This document shows, in pieces, positions 7,640 to 15,198 of a stretch of DNA of 64,000 nt (the first letter of the stretch is position 1; each line of letters starts with the position of its first letter). The DNA is taken from positions 186,001 to 250,000 of the forward strand of contig DAINDF010000002.1 in assembly GCA_036732005.1 (NCBI GenBank), written 5' to 3'. The DNA is from UBA1926 sp036732005 (GTDB lineage: Bacteria > Planctomycetota > Phycisphaerae > Phycisphaerales > UBA1924). The translations under genes were made by a program, and so were the position numbers. The notes beneath the pieces are model-generated. The model was not told where the DNA came from and ran no database searches. It was given only the letters and a program-made list of their open reading frames with translations.

Positions 7640-9034
7640 ATGAGAGATCACAACCCGATGCGTTCATGCATTCTCTTCGCCGTCGCGTGCGTGGGTGGGC
7701 TCGCGCTGGCCGCGGGCGCGACGCCCGAGAACTGGGACATCCGCCTCGTCTGCCGCTCCAGCCTCGAGCCCGGGATCCCCGCGTTCCGCCTCCCGTTCCC
7801 GTCGAGCCTCTCGAGCCAGTATGTCAACATCGACGAGCAGGGCCGCGTCGCGGTCCGCGCGTTCGTGAGCACGGGCTCGGCGACGGAGGTCGTCTTCGTA
7901 GGCGACCCCGATCTGGGCTTCCCGGTGCTCTTCGCCAACGATCCGGTCGACCCCGTCTGGTCGACCGACCTCGATCTGCACAACGGGAGGCTGGTCGTCG
8001 AGGACGCCACGCTCGGGCCCAGCGGCGCCGGCGTGTACGACCTCACGGGTACCTTGCTCCAGCGATACGAGCCCGGCCTTCTCGGCACCGACGGCAGCGT
8101 CACCCTGGCCGACGACGGCGCCATCGGCTACCGCGCATTCGTCGGCCTCGCCGGGCAGGCCGTCGTTGTGGACGAGTTCATCGCGGGCAACCGCGTCCAG
8201 ACCACCGCCCTCTCCACGCTCGACCTCAACGAGAATCTCGACTTCATCCTCGCCCCCGCGATGAACGGCTCCCGCTCCTTTGTTGTGAACACCATCCCGG
8301 CGAGCGGGCCGTCCAGGCAGATCCGCCGTCTTGACCCGTCGCCCGGCGGCTACACCTCCTGGACCGTCGCCCAGACCGGCGCGGAGTTCACCTCCTTCGT
8401 CAACAGCACCGCCATCGCTTCCGACGGCCGCGTCGCCTTCACCGCCCGACGCGCCGCCGACTCGCTCTGGCAGGTCTCCCGCGTCGACGGGCCCGGCTCG
8501 CCGACGGTCCCTATCGCCCGCGGCGGCGACATGGGCATCGTCAACGGCAACCTCGCCAACTTCCCGCCCGTCGTGAACGCCAACGGTCTCGTGGCCTTCC
8601 GTGTCGAGGACAGCGCGGGCTCCACCGCCCTCTACGCCGGCGACGGCGACACCCTCGTCCGCGTTCTCGGCTTCGGCGACACCGTCACGACCGATCTCGG
8701 CGAGATCCCCGTCGGCTTCGACTTCGGCGGCACCACCGGGGTCCAGGTCATGAACGGCGTCGTCGACATCAACGACAGCAACCAGATCGCCTTCGCATGC
8801 TTCCTCCAGAACGGGACCATCGGCGTCTTCGTCGCCACCCCCGCCACGCCCCCCGGGTGCAACGCCGCGGACCTCGCCGAGCCCTTCGGGGTCCTCGACC
8901 TCGCCGATGTCCAGGCCTTCATCGCGGGCTTCCTCGCCCAGGACGCGGCCGCGGACATTGCCCCGCCCGCGGGGGTATGGGACCTTGCCGATGTCCAGGC
9001 GTTCGTGGGCGCGTTCGCGGCGGGCTGCCCCTGA
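7640..9034 (+). CDS. Secreted NxxGxxAF-repeat protein with GC-type dockerin tag
   Basis: A 464-residue exported protein with a signal peptide ending near LALAAGATP. The body contains spaced copies of an NxxGxxAF-type motif (INEQ-like IDEQGRVAVRAF, IASDGRVAFTAR, VNANGLVAFRVED, INDSNQIAFAC), the hallmark of the 'choice-of-anchor tandem repeat' family found in planctomycete and cyanobacterial secretomes; the fold is probably a propeller and the function is unknown. The C-terminal tag is a clean two-repeat dockerin (Cys-NAADLAEPFGVLDLADV; ADIAPPAGVWDLADV; GCP), almost identical to that of the preceding gene. The first ATG is preferred because of the 6-nt-spaced TACCAT. Confidence 0.8.
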   Translation: MRDHNPMRSCILFAVACVGGLALAAGATPENWDIRLVCRSSLEPGIPAFRLPFPSSLSSQYVNIDEQGRVAVRAFVSTGSATEVVFVGDPDLGFPVLFANDPVDPVWSTDLDLHNGRLVVEDATLGPSGAGVYDLTGTLLQRYEPGLLGTDGSVTLADDGAIGYRAFVGLAGQAVVVDEFIAGNRVQTTALSTLDLNENLDFILAPAMNGSRSFVVNTIPASGPSRQIRRLDPSPGGYTSWTVAQTGAEFTSFVNSTAIASDGRVAFTARRAADSLWQVSRVDGPGSPTVPIARGGDMGIVNGNLANFPPVVNANGLVAFRVEDSAGSTALYAGDGDTLVRVLGFGDTVTTDLGEIPVGFDFGGTTGVQVMNGVVDINDSNQIAFACFLQNGTIGVFVATPATPPGCNAADLAEPFGVLDLADVQAFIAGFLAQDAAADIAPPAGVWDLADVQAFVGAFAAGCP

Positions 9035-9072
9035 ACGCGCAATGATTTGGTATATGTTCGCATTTCAGTGAG

Positions 9073-9104
9073 GATTCCGGACGCCGAAGGGTCCAGAATC
9101 TTCT
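9073..9104 (+). terminator. Weak terminator-like hairpin
   Basis: GATTCCGGA (9073-9081) and TCCAGAATC (9092-9100) pair with one mismatch around a 10-nt loop, followed by TTCT. The U-tract is poor. Confidence 0.3.
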
Positions 9105-9113
9105 CCGGGGGGA

Positions 9114-9142
9114 TTGTGCAGACCCCACCGGTCCGCTAGCGT
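9114..9142 (+). promoter_or_regulatory. Putative promoter of the pentaheme cytochrome gene
   Basis: TTGTGC (9114-9119), a 17-nt spacer and TAGCGT (9137-9142) sit about 95 nt before the start codon. It resembles the element at 2749-2777. Confidence 0.4.
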
Positions 9143-9240
9143 GCATGGAAAGCCGAATTCGGGCAGTCCGCCCCCGGTTTCTGGACGAAGAGAGGGGCGG
9201 GTGACTTTCTCGCCCGATCGCTTGAAGAGGGGATTTGACG

Positions 9241-11085
9241 ATGCGTCACAGCCGCCGTGGTTTCCTGGCCAAGACCGAGGTTCTCTGGGTGGGGTTCGGC
9301 CTCGCCGCCGGCGCGGTCACCGTGCTCGCCGTCGCCCAGGTCCCGACCACCATCAACGACTTCTTCCTGCCGGGCACGCAGCCCAACAGCCTGAATGTCC
9401 CGATGCAGGACTCGCTCGAGTGCGCCCTCTGCCACGGCGGGTACGACGAGGAGCACGAGCCCTACCGCCCCTGGAACGCCAGCCCGATGGGCCAGGCGGC
9501 CCGCGATCCTCTGTTCTACGCCTGCCTCGCGATCGCGAACCAGGACGCCGCCTTCGCGGGCGACCTGTGCATCCGCTGCCACACGCCGGGCGGGTGGCTA
9601 GAAGGCCGCAGCACCCCGACCGACGGGTCGCTCCTCCAGGGGGTCGATTTCCAGGGCGTGAGCTGCAACTTCTGCCACCGCATGCTCGACCCGATGAACC
9701 ACCCCGGCGCCCCGGTCGAGGACGCCGCCATCCTCGCGGGCCTGGCCAACCCGCCCATGGACGCGCACTCGGGCAACTTCGTTGTTGACCCCGAGGACCG
9801 CCGCCGCGGGCCCTACCAGCTCGTCGATTTCTTCGTCCACTCCTGGCTCAAGTCGCCCTTCCACCGCACCTCCGAGATGTGCGCGACCTGCCACGATGTC
9901 TCCAACCCCGTCTTCGAGCGTCAGCCCGACGGCACCTACGCCCCGGGCGACCTCGACGCCCCGCACCCGACCCTCAGCAAGCTCGACATGTTCCCGATCG
10001 AGCGCACCTATGGCGAGTGGCTCCAGTCCGATTTCGCCCAGGGCCCCATCGACATGGGCGGGCGATTCGGCGGCAACAACCCGCTCGTCTCGTCCTGCCA
10101 GGACTGCCACATGCCCAAGGCCGACGGCTTCGGCTGCACCTTCGGCGAGTTCCGCGACGACCTCGCGCTCCACCAGTTCAACGGCGGGAACACCTGGCTG
10201 CTCAACGCCGTCCGCGAGCTCTACCCCGACAGCGAGACCGGGCTGGACGATGACGCGGTCAACGCCTCCATCGCCCGCACCGTCGCGATGCTCGAGAACG
10301 CCTCCGATCTCGAACTCTCGCAGAACGGCTCGACGCTCAATGTCCGCATCGTCAACCAGTCGGGCCACAAGCTCCCCACGGGCTACCCCGAGGGCAGGCG
10401 CATGTGGGTGAATGTCAAGTTCTTCGACGACCAGGACGCGCTCATCACCGAGCGCGGCGCGTACGACTTCAACACCGCCGTGCTCTCCGGCGCCGACACC
10501 AAGGTCTACGAGGCGAAGCTGGGCGTCAGCCCCGATGTCGCCGCGCTCGCCGGCGTGCCCGCGGGGGAGGGCTTCCACTTCGCCGTGAACAATGTCTGGA
10601 TCCAGGACAACCGCATCCCGCCCCGCGGGTTCACCAACGCGGGCTTCGAATCCGTCCAGGCCGCCCCGGTCGGCTACACCTACGCAGACGGGCAGTACTG
10701 GGACGACACCGCGTACACCATCCCGAGCGGCGCCGCCAGCGCCGAGGTGCGCGTCTATTACCAGAGCGCGTCCAAGGAGTACATCGAGTTCCTCCGCGAC
10801 GAGAACGAGACCAACGACGCCGGGCAGACCATGTACGATGTCTGGGTCGCCACCGGCAAGTCCGAGCCCGTCGAGATGGACCTGGGCTCCATCAACTTCC
10901 AGTTCGGGTGCAACGCCGCGGACATCGCCCCGCCCTACGGCGTCCTCGACCTGGCCGACCTCCAGGGCTTCGTCGCCGGCTTCCTCGGGCAGGACCCGAT
11001 CGCCGATGTCGCCCCGCCCTTCGGCGTGTTCGACCTGGCCGACCTCCAGTTCTTCGTCGCGACCTTCCTGTCCGGCTGCCCGTAA
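9241..11085 (+). CDS. Exported pentaheme c-type cytochrome with Tat-like leader and GC-type dockerin tag
   Basis: A 614-residue protein. The leader contains SRRGFLAK at residues 4-11, matching the twin-arginine consensus, followed by a hydrophobic stretch (14-32). Five CxxCH heme sites are visible: CALCH (61-65), CIRCH (110-114), CNFCH (142-146), CATCH (214-218) and CQDCH (286-290). A beta-domain with SGHKLPTGYPEGRRMWV follows, and a dockerin pair (Cys-NAADIAPPYGVLDLADL; ADVAPPFGVFDLADL; GCP) ends the protein. It is probably an extracytoplasmic electron carrier or multiheme oxidoreductase tethered at the surface; heme attachment would rely on the ResB/CcsA pair at 43-48 kb. The ATG follows GAAGAGGGG by 8 nt; the in-frame TTG two codons earlier is less likely. 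Confidence 0.85.
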   Translation: MRHSRRGFLAKTEVLWVGFGLAAGAVTVLAVAQVPTTINDFFLPGTQPNSLNVPMQDSLECALCHGGYDEEHEPYRPWNASPMGQAARDPLFYACLAIANQDAAFAGDLCIRCHTPGGWLEGRSTPTDGSLLQGVDFQGVSCNFCHRMLDPMNHPGAPVEDAAILAGLANPPMDAHSGNFVVDPEDRRRGPYQLVDFFVHSWLKSPFHRTSEMCATCHDVSNPVFERQPDGTYAPGDLDAPHPTLSKLDMFPIERTYGEWLQSDFAQGPIDMGGRFGGNNPLVSSCQDCHMPKADGFGCTFGEFRDDLALHQFNGGNTWLLNAVRELYPDSETGLDDDAVNASIARTVAMLENASDLELSQNGSTLNVRIVNQSGHKLPTGYPEGRRMWVNVKFFDDQDALITERGAYDFNTAVLSGADTKVYEAKLGVSPDVAALAGVPAGEGFHFAVNNVWIQDNRIPPRGFTNAGFESVQAAPVGYTYADGQYWDDTAYTIPSGAASAEVRVYYQSASKEYIEFLRDENETNDAGQTMYDVWVATGKSEPVEMDLGSINFQFGCNAADIAPPYGVLDLADLQGFVAGFLGQDPIADVAPPFGVFDLADLQFFVATFLSGCP

Positions 11086-11111
11086 CCGCGGCTGACAGAC
11101 CGAGCACAAAA

Positions 11112-11143
11112 AAGGCCCGGGCGGCGTGCCCGGGCCTTCTTCT
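11112..11143. terminator. Bidirectional terminator between convergent genes
   Basis: A perfect 9-bp GC stem (11114-11122 with 11128-11136), extended by AA/TT, has a 5-nt loop. It is preceded by an A7 run and followed by TTCTTCTTG, so it can serve both the cytochrome gene and the convergent lipoprotein gene. Confidence 0.85.
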
Positions 11144-11188
11144 TGTTTCTTGCGGGTCTGTTGGTCCAGGGGAGGCCCCGGCGACGAC

Positions 11189-11983
11189 CTAGTCCTTCCA
11201 GTCCCACGCCAGGTTCGGCCCGCCGGAGACGCGGGTTGCTTTCACGACCGCCTCGCCGCTCTGAAGGCCGGCCCGACGGTCGACGCTGAGTTTGACCGCG
11301 TTGTACGCGATCGGCTCGGCGTTGCGATAGACGACCGCGCGCTCCAACTCGTCCTTGACCCCGATCGAGGGCGTCAGGACGATGCCCTCCAGCGGGATCG
11401 GCGCCGAGAACGAGGTGTCTGAACTCGAATGGAAGGAGTAACTCACCTTCGAAGTCAGCGTCGAGAGCACGAGCCAGATCTCCATGCCGGCGCCGCCCCG
11501 CGAGGACATCCGACGCAACTGCTCCCGGTCGAGCGTCGCCAGCAACTCGTCGACCTTCTGCTGGGTCAATTCGATATCCCCGGTCGCGTCGAGCAACGCG
11601 GCAAAGTAGTGCTCCCTGGAGTCGGAGAACCCGACCTTCACCTTCTTTGCGCCGCTGCTCTTCAACTTGACCTCAGCCCCGGGAGGAAGCCCCGGGACGG
11701 CCGGCAGCCCCGCGCCGAGGTCGAACGCCCAGTTGCTGCGCCGGTTGTAGCCGGCGATCTCGACCTCGTCGCTCTCGACCGGGGAGAGTTCGACCCGATC
11801 GATCCGAGTCACGCTCCTCCCGTCCACGAGCAACACCGTCCCCGGCTCCAGAGCGCGAGTCACATCCAGGCGGCACTCCTTCCACCCCGCCTTCTTGATG
11901 AACCCGCAGGGGGTCGTGCAACCCGAGATCGAGATCGCGATCAGCACGCCAAGAAATCCGACCATTGATCGAGTCCGCGTCAT
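11189..11983 (-). CDS. Lipoprotein of unknown function
   Basis: A 264-residue exported lipoprotein with a clear signal (MTRTRSMVGFLGVLIAISIS) and lipobox ISGC at about residue 22. AAGGAAGAGGA precedes the ATG. Visible features are a CTTPCGF start to the mature protein, a Gly/Pro-rich LPAVPGLPPGAEVKLK segment, a helical part LTQQKVDELLATLDREQLRRM and a beta-rich C-terminus ending NLAWDWKD. No family is recognised. It starts 19 nt after the stop of the NAL1-like protease gene and is very probably co-transcribed with it, so a role in the same envelope or stress process is an inference. Confidence 0.75.
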   Translation of the reverse strand: MTRTRSMVGFLGVLIAISISGCTTPCGFIKKAGWKECRLDVTRALEPGTVLLVDGRSVTRIDRVELSPVESDEVEIAGYNRRSNWAFDLGAGLPAVPGLPPGAEVKLKSSGAKKVKVGFSDSREHYFAALLDATGDIELTQQKVDELLATLDREQLRRMSSRGGAGMEIWLVLSTLTSKVSYSFHSSSDTSFSAPIPLEGIVLTPSIGVKDELERAVVYRNAEPIAYNAVKLSVDRRAGLQSGEAVVKATRVSGGPNLAWDWKD

Positions 11984-12002
11984 TCCTCTTCCTTTCCATT
12001 TC

Positions 12003-13025
12003 TCAAGAATGCAACAGCCGCATCGACGGCCAACGCGCGAGCACAGGTTCGATCGGTTGAAACACCGCGAGCCATCGGCGCGCCCCGCCCTCGCGGATCT
12101 CCTGGGCCGCCAGATGCATCCCGACCGCCGCGAGGTCGCCTTCGCGGTACACCATCGCCCCGGAGTCCCCGGGGATCGAGTCGTATTCCGCGAGCGATGG
12201 GGCGTAAAGCGTCACCGACTGCGGACGCTTCCGCACCCCGTCGAGATACTCATACCGCACGGCCGCGTCCAGGTAGACAACCGGCCGAAACACCGGGTCG
12301 CCGGGCACGCTCAGCGCGACGCGGTCTCCCAGCCCCGCCCGGGCGGGTCCGCGATACACCGGAGGGTCGAGGAACCCTGCCGCCTTCCCCTGATCGAGCC
12401 GCGCGATCGCCGCGTCGAGGTTCTGGGCGATGTAACTGTTCGAGAAATCCGGGATCGCGCGGTCCGCGACGCGCCCGATGATCTCCGGGGCCCCGCGCAG
12501 GAACACCGGCGCCCCTGGGACAATCCAGGCCCGGTCCGGGCCCTTCCTGAACTCGCCGAGAACATGAGCCGCCGAGAGAATGAACGCGTTGCCCTCCGCG
12601 TCCCGGAGAATCCCCGCCGCTGTCCCGGGCGCTCCAGCGGGCTTCTCGGCCACGACCTGAGATCCCGCCAACGCCGCATCAAGGCGAACCCGCCCGAGTT
12701 CAACCACATCCGTGGCGATCCGCCGCCCCGCAACCGTCAACGATCGCGGCACACGCTCATCGCGTCCCAGTTCCGTGCCGTCCTTCTTCTTCCGCACGAA
12801 CACGACCAGCGCCGGCTCATCGGTCCATTCCCCGCCCTTCCGCCGAAAGCCGATCGCCGTGCCCACCACATTCGCAGACCCATGCCGCCACCGGTTCGAT
12901 GCGAGCAGCGTCCGGCGGGCCCCCGCGTCGAGATCCGCAACATCACCCGGGCCGATCGAATCGACCAGTGCCTTGCCGCGCTCGAGCAGGCCTTCTTCCG
13001 GTTCGTCGGGCACACGCCGCGCCAT
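12003..13025 (-). CDS. NAL1-like trypsin-fold serine protease
   Basis: A 340-residue protein with a trypsin-like triad in order: His in ILSAAHVLG, Asp in NLDAAIARLD and Ser in SIPGDSGAMVY. The N-terminal region (VVGTAIGFRRKGG, PALVVFVRKKK, VPRSLTVAGRRIATDVVELG) matches the domain preceding the protease core in NAL1-like peptidases known from plants and many bacteria. No signal peptide is evident, so it may be cytoplasmic. The frame is open to 13148, but the ATG at 13025 is preferred: GGAG lies 9 nt upstream and the extra 41 residues do not look like a family sequence. It is the first gene of a two-gene unit with the lipoprotein downstream. Confidence 0.75.
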   Translation of the reverse strand: MARRVPDEPEEGLLERGKALVDSIGPGDVADLDAGARRTLLASNRWRHGSANVVGTAIGFRRKGGEWTDEPALVVFVRKKKDGTELGRDERVPRSLTVAGRRIATDVVELGRVRLDAALAGSQVVAEKPAGAPGTAAGILRDAEGNAFILSAAHVLGEFRKGPDRAWIVPGAPVFLRGAPEIIGRVADRAIPDFSNSYIAQNLDAAIARLDQGKAAGFLDPPVYRGPARAGLGDRVALSVPGDPVFRPVVYLDAAVRYEYLDGVRKRPQSVTLYAPSLAEYDSIPGDSGAMVYREGDLAAVGMHLAAQEIREGGARRWLAVFQPIEPVLARWPSMRLLHS

Positions 13026-13242
13026 GGCCGGTGTCTCCGCGGCTCCCTCCCGGCACAAACAGGAACCGGAGGGGAGCATAACAGAGAACGCCTCCCGAGG
13101 CGACCGAACGGAAGATGTCAGGCTTGGAATCTCGGGCGCGAGCCGCAACGCGGCTCAGGGCAGGAAAGGAGCCGAGTCGTGGGACGCCGCGACGCCACAC
13201 CGGGGCCGTGGGTCGCGGCCGCGATCACCGCTTTGCGGGGGC

Positions 13243-14140
13243 TCAGAAGTCGTAAGTCAAGCCCGCGAACAGCTTCAGGTCGCTGTTCTCGATGCCCTCG
13301 TCGACATCGCTCTGGTACTCGTGCAGCAGGTTCACGCTGAACGAGAGCCCGTCGTCCTTGGCGATCTGAAGGTTCCACCCCGCCGAGGTCAGCGTCCGGA
13401 ATTCCCCGCCCTCGATCAGGTCGGGGAAGAACCGATGGCTCGCCTCGAACCGCTGGTTCTCCGCGATCTGCCAGAAGAAGTCCACGCCCGCGAGCGCTTC
13501 CGGGATGATCTCGTTGCGGTCCGACCCAAACTCCTTGGCAAAGCCCGCACCGGCACGCAGCGTGAGCCGGACCTTCTCCTTGTCGATCACCTTGTACCCC
13601 ACGCCGCCGTGCGCCGACACGCGGTGATCGAAGCTCTTGAACTCATCGAAGTCGTACCTCGCGTCCGCGAAGAGAAGCCAGGGCGAGTTCTTGAACAGCC
13701 AGTCGTGCAGCAGGCCCGCCGTGAACTTGTTCTCGGTCTTGTCCCCGTCCTCGTTGGCGTAGAAGTACCCCGCGTCCAGCGTCAGTGCGCTCGACTCCGT
13801 CTTCCGCGTCGACACGATCGCTGACGCGAACCCGATCTGCTCCGTGTTGCCCGAAGAGACACTCAGGCCCACGGTCAGCTTCGTGTCCCACTCCGCCTTC
13901 TTCAACTCAGGAACCGACGCGCCGGGAACGATCTCCTCCGCCGGGGGGGGGGGCCTCGGCCTCGGGCGCCGCCGGCAGCGAGACCGAACCGTCCTCGTTC
14001 GCGACGAACCCCTCGGGGATCTCAACCCCCGCGGCCCGAAGCTGCGCCAGCAACTCCGCCGCCGTCGCCGCCGCGTCCTGCGCGCTCGCCACGCCACCCG
14101 CGACGAGGGGCAGCACAATCAAGAGACCTCTGAACCGCAT
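13243..14140 (-). CDS. DUF481-family outer-membrane protein, split by a frameshift in a C11 run
   Basis: The N-terminal part (frame starting at 14140; GAGAGGAG 5 nt upstream) encodes a signal peptide MRFRGLLIVLPLVAGGVASAQ, a short helix AAELLAQLRAAGVEIPEGF and a Pro-rich linker, but then runs out of frame and stops at 13907. The C-terminal part lies in the frame one base on and encodes a DUF481 (YdiY-like) beta-barrel: WDTKLTVGLSVSSGNTEQIGF, LTLDAGYFYANEDGDKTENK, then strands ending LKLFAGLTYDF. The two join at a run of eleven C on the coding strand (13943-13953); ten C would restore one frame of about 298 codons. It may be a phase-variable tract, programmed slippage, a recent mutation or a sequencing error. 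DUF481 proteins are predicted salt-inducible outer-membrane proteins. Confidence 0.8.
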
Positions 14141-14268
14141 CATCGCTCCTCTCAACGCTCATACCCCCGCTGGTCACCCCGGCCCGAGCCCGCGAGCAAC
14201 CCGATCGAGGCGGCAGGGTAGCGGTCTCCCTCCCCGCCCGCCACCGCGCCGCCGCCGGCCGTCCCGGG

Positions 14269-14274
14269 TAGCCT
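14269..14274 (+). promoter_or_regulatory. Putative -10 of a leaderless promoter
   Basis: TAGCCT lies exactly 6 nt before the ATG of gmhB, with no Shine-Dalgarno. Confidence 0.5.
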
Positions 14275-14280
14275 TCACCC

Positions 14281-15198
14281 ATGCCCCCCGCGTCGCACGC
14301 CGCAGCGAGACCCGCCGTCTTCCTCGACCGCGACGACACGCTCAACGAGAACGCGACCCTCCCGCCCGAGGCCTTCCCCGCCGCGAAGGGGGACCTCTTT
14401 GTCCCCGGGTTCGTCCGCCTCATGCCGGGCGTATTCGACGCATGCGCCCGGCTCGTCGACGCGGGCTTTGTGCTCATCGGCGTCACCAACCAGGCCTCCG
14501 TCGCCCGGGGCTCGGCGTCGATCCGCGACATCGAACAGACCAACGACGCGCTCCGTGCCCTCCTGACCCGCGACGGCGATCGCCTGCTCTCCGCAATCTA
14601 CGCCGCACCGCACCATCCCGACGCCGTCGTCCCCGACCTGCGAGCCGAGCACCCGTGGCGAAAGCCCGGGCCCGGCATGCTCCTCGCCGCGGCTCGCGAA
14701 CTCGCGATCGACCTCGCCGAGTCCTGGCTCGTGGGCGACGCGTCGCGGGACATCGCCGCCGGCGTCGCCGCCGGGCTCGACCCCGAGCGATGCCTCCGGG
14801 TCGGCCCCGAGGGGGACTTCGCGGGGCTGCCCGACGCCGCCGACTTCATCATCGAGTCCGCCGGGTCCGCCCCGCCCGGGCTGAGCCGGACGGCTCCCCC
14901 GATCCTGGTCTCCGCGGCCTCGGTCGTGACCCTGCGCGCGCACAGCACGCGTCCCCTCGCCGACGCCGAGACCCGGCGGACCGTCGAGGCCGCCGCCCAT
15001 GCCCTCGCCGAACGCACGGGCGTGCGGCTGCTCGACCTCCGCCTCGACGATCGCTCCGTCACCGCGACACTCGCGACGAACCGCCTCGCCGCCACCGGGT
15101 TCATGGCCGAACTCCGCCGATCGACCAACACCTGGCACGCCAGCCGCCACGCCGGCTTGCTCCTCTGGCCCGTCACCCCGCCCCGATCAGACGAATGA
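14281..15198 (+). CDS. gmhB: D,D-heptose 1,7-bisphosphate 7-phosphatase (HAD) with C-terminal extension
   Basis: HAD-IIIA phosphatase that removes the 7-phosphate from D-glycero-D-manno-heptose 1,7-bisphosphate in ADP-heptose synthesis for LPS. Motifs: FLDRDDTLN (motif I, DxD), GVTNQASVARG (motif II), WRKPGPGMLL (motif III Lys) and VGDASRDIAAG (motif IV), all within about residues 1-190. A further 110 residues (from ILVSAASVVTLRAH) are not part of the usual roughly 190-residue enzyme and show no recognised family. The stop overlaps the next start as ATGA, so translation is probably coupled to the ADP-heptose glycosyltransferase that follows, supporting the LPS assignment. Confidence 0.8.
   Translation: MPPASHAAARPAVFLDRDDTLNENATLPPEAFPAAKGDLFVPGFVRLMPGVFDACARLVDAGFVLIGVTNQASVARGSASIRDIEQTNDALRALLTRDGDRLLSAIYAAPHHPDAVVPDLRAEHPWRKPGPGMLLAAARELAIDLAESWLVGDASRDIAAGVAAGLDPERCLRVGPEGDFAGLPDAADFIIESAGSAPPGLSRTAPPILVSAASVVTLRAHSTRPLADAETRRTVEAAAHALAERTGVRLLDLRLDDRSVTATLATNRLAATGFMAELRRSTNTWHASRHAGLLLWPVTPPRSDE

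Noticed and set aside
13025..13148. 41-residue N-terminal extension of the NAL1-like protease
   Set aside because: Not signal-like, no Shine-Dalgarno at 13148, and the family region begins after the Met at 13025.
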